A stretch of DNA of 64,000 bases from an uncultured Clostridia bacterium. Lineage in GTDB: Bacteria > Bacillota > Clostridia > Oscillospirales > Feifaniaceae. This document shows, one piece after another, positions 1 to 9,135 of this stretch. The stretch's first letter is position 1. Every line of letters starts with the position of its first letter. The position numbers and the translations under genes were made by a program. The stretch lies in the NCBI GenBank assembly GCA_944376235.1, contig CALWCA010000012.1, positions 1 through 64,000 of the forward strand, written 5' to 3'. Under the pieces are notes generated by a model. It searched no databases and had not been told where the DNA came from. It saw nothing but the letters and a program-made list of their open reading frames with translations.

Positions 1-10
1 AAGGTAGATC

Positions 11-1906
11 ATGTTCGATCTCATCGTCATCGGCGCGGGGCACGCGGGATGCGAGGCGGCGCTGGCCGCCGCGCGCATGGGCGTGGAAACCCTGCTGCTC
101 ACTCTGGACCTGGGAAGCGTGGCCCTGATGCCCTGCAACCCCGCCATCGGCGGCACGGGCAAGGGCCACCTTGTGCGTGAGGTGGACGCGCTGGGCGGGC
201 AGATGGGGCTTTGCATCGACCGCACCTTTCTGCAAAGCCGCATGCTCAACCGCGCCAAGGGTCCGGCCGTGCACAGCCTGCGCGCCCAGGCCGACAAGCG
301 CCGCTACCACGAGGACATGCTGGGCGTTGTGTTTTCCACCCCGCGTCTGACCGTGCGCCAGGCCGAGGTCATGGACATCCTCACCAAGGGGGGACGGGTA
401 AGCGGCGTTCGCACCATGACGGGCGAGGTCATCGCCTGCCGGGCGTGCGTGGTATGCGGCGGCGTGTACCTCAAAAGCCGCATCATCATCGGCCAGTATT
501 CCAAAAACAGCGGGCCGCAAGGGCTTCTGCGGTCCGAGGGGCTGTCCGGCTCGCTGGAAAACCTGGGCTTCGCGCTCCGGCGCTTCAAGACCGGCACGCC
601 CGCGCGCGTGGACGTGCGCTCCATCGACTTTGACCGGATGGAGCCCCAGCCCGGCGACGACCCCATCGTGCCCTTCTCCTTCCTGACCGCCGCGGGCGAT
701 CCGGACACGGGCGTGTCCTTCCCGCTGCGCAACCGCGCCCTGTGCTACCTGACCTACACCAACGAGGAAACACACCGCATCATCCGGGAAAACCTGCACC
801 TCTCCCCCATGGTGCGCGGCGATATCAAGGGCACCGGCGCGCGCTACTGCCCCAGCATCGAAGACAAGGTACGCCGCTTTGCCGACAAAGACCGCCATCA
901 GCTCTTTCTGGAGCCGGAGGGGCTGTCCAGTCCGGAATGGTATGTGCAGGGCATGAGCTCCAGCCTGCCCGAAAGCGTGCAATGGGCCATGTACCGCACG
1001 GTGCGCGGGCTGGAGCGCTGCGTGCTCACGCGCCTGGCCTACGCCATCGAATATGACTGCATCGACCCCACGGAGCTGCGCCTGACGCTGGAGAGCCGGC
1101 GCGTGCCGGGGCTGTACTTCGCCGGGCAGGTCAACGGCACCTCCGGCTACGAGGAGGCCGCCGCGCAGGGGATTCTCGCGGGCATCAACGCCGCGTGCGC
1201 GCTGCTTGGGCGCGAGCCGCTCATCCTCACGCGCGACATGGGCTACATCGGCGTGATGGTGGATGATCTGGTGGTCAAGGGCACGGACGAGCCCTACCGC
1301 ATGATGACCAGCCGCAGCGAATACCGCCTGCTGCTGCGTCAGGACAATGCCGACGAGCGGCTGACGCCGCTCGGGTATGAGCTGGGGCTGATTTCGCCGC
1401 AGCGCTACCAGGCCTTTTTGCAAAAGCGCGAGGCCATCTCCAACGAGCTGCGGCGTCTGCGCAAGACCTCCATCCCGGCCTCGCCCGGCCTCAACGAGAG
1501 GCTCGAGGCCATCGGCTCCTCCCCCGTGAGTACCGGCACGCGGCTGGCCGAGCTGCTGCGCCGTCCGCACCTGTCCTACGAGGATTTGGCGCCCTTTGAC
1601 GTCACCCGTCCCCCTCTGCCGCGCGACGTGTGCGAAGAGGTGGAAATCCAAATCAAATACGAGGGATATCTGGCCCGGCAGCGCCGTCAGGCGCAGGAGG
1701 CCAAAAAGCTCGAGGACCGGGTGCTGCCGGCCGACGCTGACTACCTCTCCATTCGCGGGCTGCGCATCGAGGCGCAGCAGAAGCTGCAGCGCATCCGTCC
1801 GCGCACGGTGGGGCAAGCGGCCCGCATTTCGGGCGTGAGCCCCGCCGACATTTCGGTGCTGCTCATCTGGCTTGAGCAGCAGGGAAGGAGACAAAGCCAT
1901 GAGTGA
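11..1906 (+). CDS. mnmG: tRNA uridine-5-carboxymethylaminomethyl modification enzyme MnmG
   Basis: MnmG (GidA) is an FAD enzyme that works with MnmE to modify the wobble uridine of certain tRNAs in the cytoplasm. The 631-residue protein has the usual family length. It opens with an FAD-binding dinucleotide fold (GAGHAG, residues 8-13), has a [13 protein letters not shown] segment typical of the family, and ends with the helical MnmE-binding region. The ATG at 11 follows a short purine-rich AAGG. Its stop overlaps the rsmG start by 8 bases, so the two are co-transcribed. The mnmE gene is expected just left of the window. Confidence 0.97.
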   Translation: MFDLIVIGAGHAGCEAALAAARMGVETLLLTLDLGSVALMPCNPAIGGTGKGHLVREVDALGGQMGLCIDRTFLQSRMLNRAKGPAVHSLRAQADKRRYHEDMLGVVFSTPRLTVRQAEVMDILTKGGRVSGVRTMTGEVIACRACVVCGGVYLKSRIIIGQYSKNSGPQGLLRSEGLSGSLENLGFALRRFKTGTPARVDVRSIDFDRMEPQPGDDPIVPFSFLTAAGDPDTGVSFPLRNRALCYLTYTNEETHRIIRENLHLSPMVRGDIKGTGARYCPSIEDKVRRFADKDRHQLFLEPEGLSSPEWYVQGMSSSLPESVQWAMYRTVRGLERCVLTRLAYAIEYDCIDPTELRLTLESRRVPGLYFAGQVNGTSGYEEAAAQGILAGINAACALLGREPLILTRDMGYIGVMVDDLVVKGTDEPYRMMTSRSEYRLLLRQDNADERLTPLGYELGLISPQRYQAFLQKREAISNELRRLRKTSIPASPGLNERLEAIGSSPVSTGTRLAELLRRPHLSYEDLAPFDVTRPPLPRDVCEEVEIQIKYEGYLARQRRQAQEAKKLEDRVLPADADYLSIRGLRIEAQQKLQRIRPRTVGQAARISGVSPADISVLLIWLEQQGRRQSHE

Positions 1907-2696
1907 CGCTGCAAGGGTCCCCCAGGCGGGGGCAGGGGCCGTCCGCGCCCCGCTCGCCCTCCCGGCCGACGCCGCGCAGCAGGAGGCGGCGCTGCGCAGG
2001 CTGCTCGACGAGGGCCTTTCGGGGCAGCCCTTTTCGCTTGGCGACGCGCAGCGCGAGACGCTGTGCCGCTATCTGGTGCTGCTGCGCGAGGCAGACCGCC
2101 ACATCAATCTCACCGCCGTCACCGACGACGCCGGCATGGTGTGCCGCCACCTGCTCGACAGTCTGGCGCTGCTGCCGCTCTGCCCGGCGGACGCAAGCAT
2201 TGTCGACGTCGGCACCGGGGCCGGCCTGCCCGGCCTGCCGCTTGCCGTGGCGCTGCCCGGCGCCCGCGTGACGCTGCTTGACAGCACCAAAAAGCGGCTG
2301 GACTTTCTCGACGAGGTGCTGGCGCTGCTGCCGGTGCCGGGCGCCAAAACCCTGTGGGGCAGGGCGGAGGAGCTGGCGCAGGACGCCGCGCTGCGCGAGA
2401 GCTTTGACATTGCCACGGCGCGCGCCGTGGCCAACCTGCGCCAGCTTGCCGAATACTGCCTGCCCTTTGTCAAGGTGGGCGGGCTCTTCCTGCCCATGAA
2501 GGCGGGCGACATAGAGGCCGAGCTCGGCGAGGCCAAAAACGCCGTCGGCACGCTGGGCGGACGGCTGGAGCGGGTGTATTCCTACACCCTGCCGGGGGAG
2601 GGCGCCATCATGTCGGTCCCCGTCATCCGCAAGGTGCGCAAGACCGATGCCAAATACCCCCGCCGGCAGGCGCAGATTGTCAAAAAACCCCTCTGA
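1899..2696 (+). CDS. rsmG: 16S rRNA (guanine-N7) methyltransferase RsmG
   Basis: RsmG (GidB) methylates G527 of 16S rRNA using S-adenosylmethionine. The 265-residue product carries the Rossmann-fold SAM motif [15 protein letters not shown] and the family segment INLTA upstream of it. The frame is open further upstream, but the ATG at 1899 is chosen because GGAAGGAG lies 8 bases before it and it overlaps the mnmG stop, as is common for this pair. The N-terminus is somewhat longer than in typical RsmG, with an Ala/Pro-rich stretch of about 25 residues that may be unstructured. Confidence 0.95.
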   Translation: MSDAARVPQAGAGAVRAPLALPADAAQQEAALRRLLDEGLSGQPFSLGDAQRETLCRYLVLLREADRHINLTAVTDDAGMVCRHLLDSLALLPLCPADASIVDVGTGAGLPGLPLAVALPGARVTLLDSTKKRLDFLDEVLALLPVPGAKTLWGRAEELAQDAALRESFDIATARAVANLRQLAEYCLPFVKVGGLFLPMKAGDIEAELGEAKNAVGTLGGRLERVYSYTLPGEGAIMSVPVIRKVRKTDAKYPRRQAQIVKKPL

Positions 2697-2751
2697 CGCC
2701 CGGCGCGCGGCAGGGCCTCCCCCTGCCCGCCCCACGAAAGGAGCTGTTTTC

Positions 2752-3267
2752 TTGCTTTCCTCCCTCAAACGCTTTGTCGGACGCCTCATCCTGCCCGACC
2801 TTACGGCGCTGCACTGGCGCTGCTACCGCCGCGCGCTGCAGGCAAAGGGCCTGCGCGGCTCGCTGCTGCGCGCCCGCGTGCGCCGCCTGCAGCGAAAGCA
2901 GTGCGCCGACATCCCCATCAAACAGGACATCACCCCCTTCACCACGCCGCACGGCCTCTCGGGCATCTTTATCTCGAAGGGCGCCGTCATCGGGGAGGGC
3001 TGCACCCTCTTCCAGCAGGTGACGGTGGGCTCCAACACGCTGCAGGGCAGCGCCCGCTACGGGGCGCCCGTGATTGGCAAAAACGTCTATATCGGTGCGG
3101 GCGCCAAAATCATCGGCCGCGTCACGGTGGGCGACAACGCCCGCATTGGCGCCGGCTGCGTGGTGGTGGACGACGTGCCGGCAAACGCCACCGTGGTCAT
3201 GCCAAAGCCGCGCGTGCTGCTGCGCGACACCCCGCCCGACAACGCCTTTCACCCCTGGCCCGACTGA
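2752..3267 (+). CDS. Serine acetyltransferase-like left-handed beta-helix protein
   Basis: The 171-residue protein has the hexapeptide-repeat acyltransferase fold from about residue 70 (GAVIGEGCTLFQQVTVGSN, then IGKNVYIGAGAKIIG and VGDNARIGAGCVVV). This pattern resembles serine O-acetyltransferase (CysE), which makes O-acetylserine for cysteine synthesis, but the N-terminal helical domain is much shorter than in standard CysE. A role in polysaccharide acetylation is possible. The start is a TTG, chosen because AAAGGAG precedes it by 8 bases; no ATG fits. It sits 55 bases after rsmG on the same strand. Confidence 0.72.
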   Translation: MLSSLKRFVGRLILPDLTALHWRCYRRALQAKGLRGSLLRARVRRLQRKQCADIPIKQDITPFTTPHGLSGIFISKGAVIGEGCTLFQQVTVGSNTLQGSARYGAPVIGKNVYIGAGAKIIGRVTVGDNARIGAGCVVVDDVPANATVVMPKPRVLLRDTPPDNAFHPWPD

Positions 3268-3730
3268 CAAAAAATTCCCCCCGCGCCTTTGCCACGCAAA
3301 GCTCCGCAAGGCGGCAGGGGCAGACCCTCCGGGGGCGTCCCGGGGCACAAGGCCCTTGCCGGACGCCTCCCCCGAAAGCTCAAGGCCCTGCGGGGCGGTC
3401 GGCAAAAAAGGCTCTTTGCCTGTCGGGGCCGCACCCGCACACAGGCGCGCAAAGCGGGAGCACGACCTGTCAAAACAGGGGGCGGCGTCAAATTGCGCAT
3501 CGGGAGCGCAGAGCGTTGCCAAAGCGCCCGCCATGCCGCGCAGGATAGCACCGGGCGTTCTTGAAGCAGCCCGCTTGGCCGAAAGCCTTAAAGCACAAGA
3601 GAGGGGCGGCAGGGAAATTTCCCTGCCGCCCCTCTCTTGCATGAGTTCTTTTTTATAAAGGGCAGGGGGGACGGTTTGTCCCGGTGCGTTCGCTTTGGCC
3701 CCTGCCCCACAAAGGCGCTGCGCCCTGTCT
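3268..3730. other. Intergenic region between convergent genes
   Basis: This 463-base gap separates the acetyltransferase-like gene from the minus-strand lipoprotein gene. It contains GC-rich sequence with no convincing reading frame with a ribosome binding site, and one long inverted repeat listed separately. Nothing else recognisable was seen. Confidence 0.6.
3597..3638. terminator. Bidirectional terminator-like hairpin
   Basis: The sequence is a perfect inverted repeat with 21-base arms and essentially no spacer, so the tip of the stem must open into the loop. It lies between two convergent genes, which suits termination of both. A T run follows on the plus strand only after about 10 bases, at 3648-3653. 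Confidence 0.65.
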
Positions 3731-4276
3731 TCAGGAAAGGCCCTCTTCAAGGTCCTGCTGCCCGTCCTCGCTTTGCGCCTTGAACGTCACGTTCTCCCCG
3801 TCAACCTGAATGGAAAGGGTCCACTCGCAGGGCTGCCCGTCTTCCCCTTCCAGGAAAAAGGATATGCTGCCCTCTCCCAGGTAGGTCAGTCCGAGCTCGT
3901 CTTCCGGCTTTGCGCCGATGGAGCATCTCTGAAAAGAGCCGTCGGCTTCAAGAAAGGCCGCGCCGCACTTCTCCTGATCCCGGAACAGGGCCGCCCCCGC
4001 ATAGCCCTCGGCGTTGTCGGGGAAGGAGGCACAGTCGAGCAGCTCCCAGTCCTGCTCCCGAATGCCGGAAAAAAGCTGCTCGAGCTCCTGCTTTGACAAG
4101 ACGCGCTCCCCGGACGTCCCGTCCTCCTGCGCAGGCTGCCCGTCCTGCACATCCTGGAGGAGCTCCGTGTCTTCAGAGGGCACTTCTCCCTCCCTGCTAT
4201 CACAGCCGGGCATCCCGGGGATGAGGGCAAGCAGAAGAAGAAGGATGACAGCCCCCTTGGCCAGACGTTTTTTCAT
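3731..4276 (-). CDS. Putative lipoprotein of unknown function
   Basis: The predicted 181-residue protein begins with a lysine-rich n-region, a hydrophobic core (AVILLLLLALIPG) and a cysteine at MPGC that could be the lipidated residue, although the lipobox is not ideal. The mature part is acidic and hydrophilic, with no family recognised. Two adjacent ATG codons at 4279 and 4276 are possible starts; the second has the better distance (6 bases) from GGAGG. It lies downstream of the TVP38-like gene on the same strand with an 87-base gap, so it may belong to that unit. Confidence 0.75.
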   Translation of the reverse strand: MKKRLAKGAVILLLLLALIPGMPGCDSREGEVPSEDTELLQDVQDGQPAQEDGTSGERVLSKQELEQLFSGIREQDWELLDCASFPDNAEGYAGAALFRDQEKCGAAFLEADGSFQRCSIGAKPEDELGLTYLGEGSISFFLEGEDGQPCEWTLSIQVDGENVTFKAQSEDGQQDLEEGLS

Positions 4277-4363
4277 CATGAGCCTCCTTGTTTTTTCTTG
4301 GTTTTCCTGTCCTGCGCAGATTTTGCTCGCCATGCATTCTTTGCGAAGGGGAGCCCTGCACGC

Positions 4364-5137
4364 TCAATTGCCCCCGTCTTGCGGCTGGTTTTTCCTGTCG
4401 AGCAGCCGCTTGTTCCACCACATGCCCGCAAGGCCCAGCGCCCCGATGACGGCGTAGATCAAAACCGACAGCACAAAATTCCCCTGTGCCAGATTGCTGC
4501 CCACCAGCGTGGAGGACAGCACCGACGGGATGCGCGCCACACTTGACAGCACCAAAAAGGTACCCATGTTCATCCTCGTGAAGGGGACAAAATAGGTCAG
4601 GGCGTCCTTAGGGGTGCCGGGAATGAAAAAGAGAAAAAAGACGACGGCCTCCAGCCGGCCCTCCTTTTGCAGAAACTGCAGACGGCTGAGCCGCTTTCGG
4701 GAGAGCAGGTTTTCCACCACCTCATAGCCCAGCGCGCGCGACAGCAAAAAGATGATGACGCTGCCGGCCAAAACACCCGCCATGCACAGGAAAAAGCCGC
4801 CGACGGTGCCATACAGCGCGCCGCCCATTATCTCGAAAAACTCTCCCGGAATGAGAAAGCTCACCACCTGCATCACCTGGAGCAGCAGGAAAAAGAGCAC
4901 GCCCCACGCCCCCTTGCCCCGCACCCAGGCGATAAACTGGGCGCGGCCCTGCTCGGTGGCAAGCTGCGCCATGCGAGGCAGAAAAAGCACCCCGATCACC
5001 AGCATGATTGCAAAAAACAGCACCAAAAACACAAATTTCACCCGACCGGCCCGCGAAGACTTCTCCCCCGGGGCAGGCGAGTGCTCCGGGGGATGCTCTT
5101 TTTCCCAATTGTCGCGACGCGGTGCCTCAGGGTTCAT
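4364..5137 (-). CDS. TVP38/TMEM64 family (SNARE-associated/DedA-like) membrane protein
   Basis: The 257-residue integral membrane protein has a charged N-terminal tail of about 30 residues, then about six hydrophobic segments. The central region (PGEFFEIMGGALYG, then FFLFFIPGTPKDALTYF) carries the family's re-entrant-loop motifs. Relatives in the DedA superfamily are linked to lipid transport and membrane homeostasis, but the substrate of TVP38 proteins is not well defined. The ATG at 5137 has GGAGAAGGCC before it. It lies 130 bases downstream of the CPBP protease gene on the same strand. Confidence 0.88.
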   Translation of the reverse strand: MNPEAPRRDNWEKEHPPEHSPAPGEKSSRAGRVKFVFLVLFFAIMLVIGVLFLPRMAQLATEQGRAQFIAWVRGKGAWGVLFFLLLQVMQVVSFLIPGEFFEIMGGALYGTVGGFFLCMAGVLAGSVIIFLLSRALGYEVVENLLSRKRLSRLQFLQKEGRLEAVVFFLFFIPGTPKDALTYFVPFTRMNMGTFLVLSSVARIPSVLSSTLVGSNLAQGNFVLSVLIYAVIGALGLAGMWWNKRLLDRKNQPQDGGN

Positions 5138-5267
5138 GGCCTTCTCCTTTTCCGGCGGCCGCAGGGCCGCCTGTTTCCCGTTTCAAAGCTTGCAGCGTCT
5201 GCCCGGGTGCGCGGGCCGGGCCGGGGCCTGTCCGAAAACGCCGCCCAACCTGCCCGAAAGGGCCGCG

Positions 5268-6176
5268 TTAGACCATTCCGAACATCAAAAATCCCACTGT
5301 GTTGATGGAAAAGTTGGCAAACATGTGGATGAGCCAGGAGTTGTAGATGTTGTCGCTGCGGGAGTCGACCCAGTTGAAAAACAGCCCCGCCACAAACAGG
5401 CTGACCAGCAGCAGCACAAAAATCCACAGCTTAAACCAGCTAGCCATGATAACAAAGTGGTACAGCGAAAAGGCCAGCGCGCTCACACAGGCGGCAATGC
5501 CCTGCGGCACCTCCCGGCGCAGCGACAAAAAGGCAAAGCCGCGAAAGAAAATCTCCTCGAGCAGCGAATTGAAAAAGCTGATGTAAAGCGAGACAAACAA
5601 AAAGTTGTGCTCGCTGATGCTGCTGTCCTGCGTCAGCGAGAGGGCGATTTGAGAGAGGTCGATGTGGGAGCGAAAGCAAAAGAAGCTGCCGAGAATCAGG
5701 GCATAGACCCCCACGCCGGCCAGCAGCGCCAGCAGCAGCTGCTTTGGCTTTGGCCTTTGAAACATGTCCAGCATGCGCGCCTTGGGGTTGCAGAGCTGAA
5801 ACATGGTGATGCAGGCCACAAAAAGCGTGATCTTGCATATCGACTTGATCAGATAGGGCGGGCGGTAGCCCACCTCGATAAAGCAGATGAACAGGCAGCC
5901 CAATATCATGAAGGTGATGGACTGCAGCCCGCTGCCGTAGGGCGCATGGGCCAGCGCTCTGCGGCTGGCGTAAAAGAGCAGGCCCACAAGACACAGCAGC
6001 ACCACCAGCAGCGCATTGACGGCCAGCACCTGGACCTCGGGCTGCTCCATGAGCTGCTCCGCGGCGTCCACCGCCGAGTCCACCAGGGCCGCTGCCTTTC
6101 CCGGCAGGTCTGCGGCGGCCTGCCCGGCCCGCTCAAGCATCCGGGGCAGGCCCGCCTGCAACAGCTCCGCTATCAT
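5268..6176 (-). CDS. CPBP family intramembrane glutamic endopeptidase (Abi/CAAX-like)
   Basis: The 302-residue membrane protein has several hydrophobic segments and the family motif EEIFFRGF (residues 207-214), whose paired glutamates and arginine form the catalytic site of Rce1-like proteases. Two further histidine motifs follow (SLYHF and WLIHMFAN). Bacterial members are annotated as self-immunity or prenyl-protein proteases, but their substrates are mostly unknown. The ATG at 6176 overlaps the stop of the SPFH gene as ATGA, which argues for translational coupling; a GTG 12 bases earlier is less likely. Confidence 0.9.
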   Translation of the reverse strand: MIAELLQAGLPRMLERAGQAAADLPGKAAALVDSAVDAAEQLMEQPEVQVLAVNALLVVLLCLVGLLFYASRRALAHAPYGSGLQSITFMILGCLFICFIEVGYRPPYLIKSICKITLFVACITMFQLCNPKARMLDMFQRPKPKQLLLALLAGVGVYALILGSFFCFRSHIDLSQIALSLTQDSSISEHNFLFVSLYISFFNSLLEEIFFRGFAFLSLRREVPQGIAACVSALAFSLYHFVIMASWFKLWIFVLLLVSLFVAGLFFNWVDSRSDNIYNSWLIHMFANFSINTVGFLMFGMV

Positions 6177-7063
6177 TGCTTGGCACACTCGGTCGCGGAG
6201 GCCACCAGACCTGCCAGCGCCTGAATCTCGCTGGGAATGATGAGCTTGGTCGCCTGCCCGTCGGCCGCTTGCGCAAAGGCCTCCAGCGCCTTGAGCTTGA
6301 TGACGGCCTCGCTGGGCGCGGCGGCGTTGAGCATGGCGATGGAGTCGGCCAGCGCCTTCTGCACCGTCAAAATAGCCTCAGCCTCACCCTCAGCCTCGCG
6401 AATCTTGGTGATCTTGCTGGCGTCGGCCCGCAAAATGGCAGACTGCTTTTCGCCCTCGGCCACCAGAATCTGCGACTGCTTTTCGCCTTCGGCCTGCAAA
6501 ATAGCCTGCCGGCGCTCGCGCTCCGCCTTCATCTGCTTCTCCATCGCGTCCTGAATCTCGCGCGGCGGCAGGATGTTCTTGAGTTCCACGCGGTTGACCC
6601 GGATGCCCCAGGCGTCGGTGGCCTCGTCCAGGATAATCCTCATGCGGCCGTTGATGTGGTCGCGGCTGGTCAGCGTCTCGTCGAGCTCTAAGTCGCCGAT
6701 GATGTTTCGAAGCGTGGTGGCGGTCAGATTCTCAATGGCCGCCATGGGTACCTCCACCCCGTAGGTGTAAAGCTTGGGGTCGATAATCTGAAAATAGACG
6801 ATGGTGTCGATCTGCATCGTGACGTTGTCTTTGGTGATCACAGGCTGGGGCGGGAAGTCCACCACCTGCTCCTTGAGCGACACCTTCTTGGCCACGCGGT
6901 CGATCACCGGAATCTTAAAATGGATGCCAACGCTCCAGGTGGCCCTGTAGGCCCCCAGACGCTCCACAACATAGGCCTTTGCCTGCGGTACAATCTGTAC
7001 CGTGGCAAACAGCACCAAGACGGCAAACGCAATCCACAATACAGTCGAAACAATGGGCGGCAT
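6173..7063 (-). CDS. SPFH/band 7 (stomatin-like, QmcA-type) membrane protein
   Basis: The 296-residue protein has one N-terminal membrane helix (STVLWIAFAVLVLFATVQIV), an SPFH domain (VVERLGAYRATW onward), and a C-terminal coiled coil rich in alternating Glu, Lys, Arg and Ala with two copies of the phrase ILxAEGEKQS. Such proteins oligomerise into membrane microdomains and often work with membrane proteases, which fits the CPBP protease coupled to it by a 4-base overlap. The start at 7063 has AGAAAGGAG upstream; an earlier in-frame ATG lacks one. Confidence 0.93.
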   Translation of the reverse strand: MPPIVSTVLWIAFAVLVLFATVQIVPQAKAYVVERLGAYRATWSVGIHFKIPVIDRVAKKVSLKEQVVDFPPQPVITKDNVTMQIDTIVYFQIIDPKLYTYGVEVPMAAIENLTATTLRNIIGDLELDETLTSRDHINGRMRIILDEATDAWGIRVNRVELKNILPPREIQDAMEKQMKAERERRQAILQAEGEKQSQILVAEGEKQSAILRADASKITKIREAEGEAEAILTVQKALADSIAMLNAAAPSEAVIKLKALEAFAQAADGQATKLIIPSEIQALAGLVASATECAKQ

Positions 7064-7171
7064 GGCGTATTCTCCTTTCTCCCATACGGAACCAAAGCGC
7101 GCCGGAAGCCGATGTCCTCCGCGCACTCACCGGCTGCCCCATCCTCAAACGGGGCACGTTCTGTTTGAAGT

Positions 7172-7200
7172 ATTGTATCACACAGCGTAAAAAAATTCAA
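7172..7200 (-). promoter_or_regulatory. Sigma-A-type promoter for the SPFH/CPBP unit
   Basis: On the minus strand TTGAAT (7200-7195) and TACAAT (7177-7172) are separated by 17 bases, about 110 bases upstream of the SPFH start. A TGCCCC/GGGGCA inverted repeat lies shortly after the expected transcription start. Confidence 0.6.
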
Positions 7201-7362
7201 TGAGCGCCGCCCTTCTCTTTCGGCCTGCCCCTTCCTTTGGGGCCGGCCGCCCTGGCCTCTCTGCGTCACTGTGCGAATTTTTCTTTTTTAATGTTTCCGC
7301 TTTTATTTTTTCGCTTTTTTTATATGGTTTTAAAAATATTTTGCTTCTTTCCCGCCTAGTCC

Positions 7363-7392
7363 TTGTTTTCCTTCCCTGTGATGTGATACACT
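7363..7392 (+). promoter_or_regulatory. Promoter of the first MFS carrier
   Basis: TTGTTT and TACACT lie 18 bases apart, with TGA directly before the -10 box. The same layout, TTGTTT then TGATATACT, occurs before the MFS genes at 23543 and 25155. Confidence 0.5.
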
Positions 7393-7487
7393 AATTTTAT
7401 TATTTTTTATCGCCGTGCGGCTCTTCTTTTTTGCCGCCGTCGCACTACGCGCCCACCGGGCGTCTTCTGAAAGGCTGGTGCTCTTCC

Positions 7488-8786
7488 ATGGAACTCTCCC
7501 CACGAAAAAGCCATCGCTTTTTCTATGGTTGGGTAGTCGTTGCCGGCTGCATGTTCATCCAGGCCGCCGCCGTCGGCATCCTATCCAACACGCTTTCTGC
7601 CTTTATCGTGCCCTGCTCTGAGGATCTGCAGGTGGGGCGGGCCACCTTTACCATGTATACCTCCTTTGGTATGGTGTCGGGACTTTTGATGGCGCCGCTC
7701 TGGGGCGAGTTTTTTAAAAACCGCCGCTTTAAGCCCTTCATGCTGCTGGGCTGCCTGCTCATGACCTGCTGCATGTGGTGCTACTCGCTGGCCACCAACG
7801 TCTATCATTTTTACATCATTTCCTCCGTCAACGGAATCTTCCAGGGCCTGCTCACCGGCGTGCCCATCCCCCGCATCCTCTCCAACTGGTTCATTGAAAA
7901 GAGAGGCCTTGCCATGGGCGTGGCGCTGGCCGGCTCCGGCCTTGCCGGCTCTATCATGACCCCTCTTGTCACCGCCACCATCCAAAGCTCGGGCTGGCGC
8001 GCCGGCTTCCGGCAGCTCACCATTGTCTTCTTCCTGATCACCATCCCCGTGATTTTGCTCCTGATCAAGGAGCACCCCTCGGACGTGGGCCAAAAGCCGC
8101 TCGGCTGGGATCACGTCCAGGCAGTCCCCGCCGAGATGGGAGGCACCATCTCCGGCATGACGCGCGCCCAGGCATTTCGCTCCAAGACTTACTGGTGCTA
8201 CATTGCGGCCCTCTTTCTCACCCAGGTCTGCGGCATGGGCCTGCAAAACAACATCATCGGCTACCTCACCGACGTGGGCTTTGACTCCATGTATGCCGCC
8301 AGCATCTTTTCGCTCATGATGTTCATTCTGGTGCCGGGCAAAATCGCGCTGGGCAGCATCTATGACCGCTTTGGCATCCGGATTGGCTCCATCGTGATTA
8401 CGGTGACGCTCTCGCTGTCAGCCGTGCTGCTGATCCTGTCGGTGCGCTCGCCCATCCCGGTCATCTTCGCCATTGTCTTCGGTTTCGGCGACACCATCCA
8501 GACCATGCAGCTCCCCTATATGACCGGAAAACTCCTGGGGGAGAGGGAATACACCCGCATTTACGGCGTCTGTCAGCCCTTTGTCAGCCTGGGCGGCGCC
8601 GTCGGCGTGCCCCTGACCGCAGCCGTGCGCGACATCACGGGCTCCTATGTCCCCGCCTTTATCGCCATTGCCGCGCTGGCCTTTGTGATCATGGCGCTGG
8701 AGCTTTTCGCCATCCGCTTCTCCAAAAAGGAAATTGCCGCCTTTGACAAAATCAACGACGAGCTGGAGCAGCAGTTTATGGTCTGA
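7488..8786 (+). CDS. OFA-type MFS transporter (paralogue 1)
   Basis: The 432-residue protein is a twelve-helix major facilitator. It starts with the signature FFYGWVVVAGC seen in oxalate/formate antiporter (OFA) relatives and has the helix 4-5 motif NWFIEKRGLAMGVALAGSGLAG. OFA proteins exchange organic anions, but the substrate here cannot be read from sequence. It is closest in this window to the copies at 9136 and 40064, sharing the phrase IQAAAVGI near the N-terminus. The ATG at 7488 has GAAAGG about 13 bases upstream. Confidence 0.88.
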   Translation: MELSPRKSHRFFYGWVVVAGCMFIQAAAVGILSNTLSAFIVPCSEDLQVGRATFTMYTSFGMVSGLLMAPLWGEFFKNRRFKPFMLLGCLLMTCCMWCYSLATNVYHFYIISSVNGIFQGLLTGVPIPRILSNWFIEKRGLAMGVALAGSGLAGSIMTPLVTATIQSSGWRAGFRQLTIVFFLITIPVILLLIKEHPSDVGQKPLGWDHVQAVPAEMGGTISGMTRAQAFRSKTYWCYIAALFLTQVCGMGLQNNIIGYLTDVGFDSMYAASIFSLMMFILVPGKIALGSIYDRFGIRIGSIVITVTLSLSAVLLILSVRSPIPVIFAIVFGFGDTIQTMQLPYMTGKLLGEREYTRIYGVCQPFVSLGGAVGVPLTAAVRDITGSYVPAFIAIAALAFVIMALELFAIRFSKKEIAAFDKINDELEQQFMV

Positions 8787-9135
8787 GCCAGACGTCCTGC
8801 CCCAAAGGGCCGGCCAACGCCGTGGCGCGAAGCGACGCGCCACGGGCCGCCGCCCTTGCCCCGCCGCAGGGGCCCGCAGGAGGCGGCATCGGCCTGCCGG
8901 ATTTTTGTCCCCGGCCCAAACCGGCGCTCCGCCCTTTCCCCTGTGGCAAAAACAGGTTGTTAACAAAAATGCGTTTTTATGCCTTGCTATTCTCAAGTAT
9001 AAATATTACATTAAGGAGTGTGCCCTTTGTCGGCACGCTCCTTTTGTTTCCCAGGGTATTTTTCCCCTCTTTCGTCCGCCTCGGAGGGCCAAAGGGGAAA
9101 AATCCCAATTTTAACTTCAGAAAGGTGTGATCCCC
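8787..9135. other. Intergenic region upstream of MFS paralogue 2
   Basis: The 349-base gap contains a GC-rich stretch after the first MFS gene, an AT-rich stretch around 8957-9012 with a possible -10 box (TATAAA at 8998-9003), and a terminator-like hairpin just after it. No small gene with a ribosome binding site was seen. Confidence 0.55.
9013..9049 (+). terminator. Terminator-like hairpin in the leader of MFS paralogue 2
   Basis: Arms of 12 bases (9013-9024 and 9032-9043) pair with one G-U wobble around a 7-base loop, and the stem runs into TTTTGTTT. It lies 90 bases before the MFS start and directly after a possible promoter, so it may act as an attenuator rather than as the end of the preceding gene. 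Confidence 0.6.

Larger units (their letters stand above)
7064..7487. other. Divergent intergenic region with two promoters
   Basis: The 424-base gap between the SPFH gene (minus) and the first MFS carrier (plus) holds one promoter on each strand, listed separately, and a T-rich, comparatively AT-rich centre at about 7270-7400. No gene was found in it. Confidence 0.6.

Noticed and set aside
4752-6224. Plus-strand frame of 490 codons opposite the TVP38 and CPBP genes
   Set aside because: Both minus-strand genes have clear family motifs and good start sites; the plus-strand product is low complexity.
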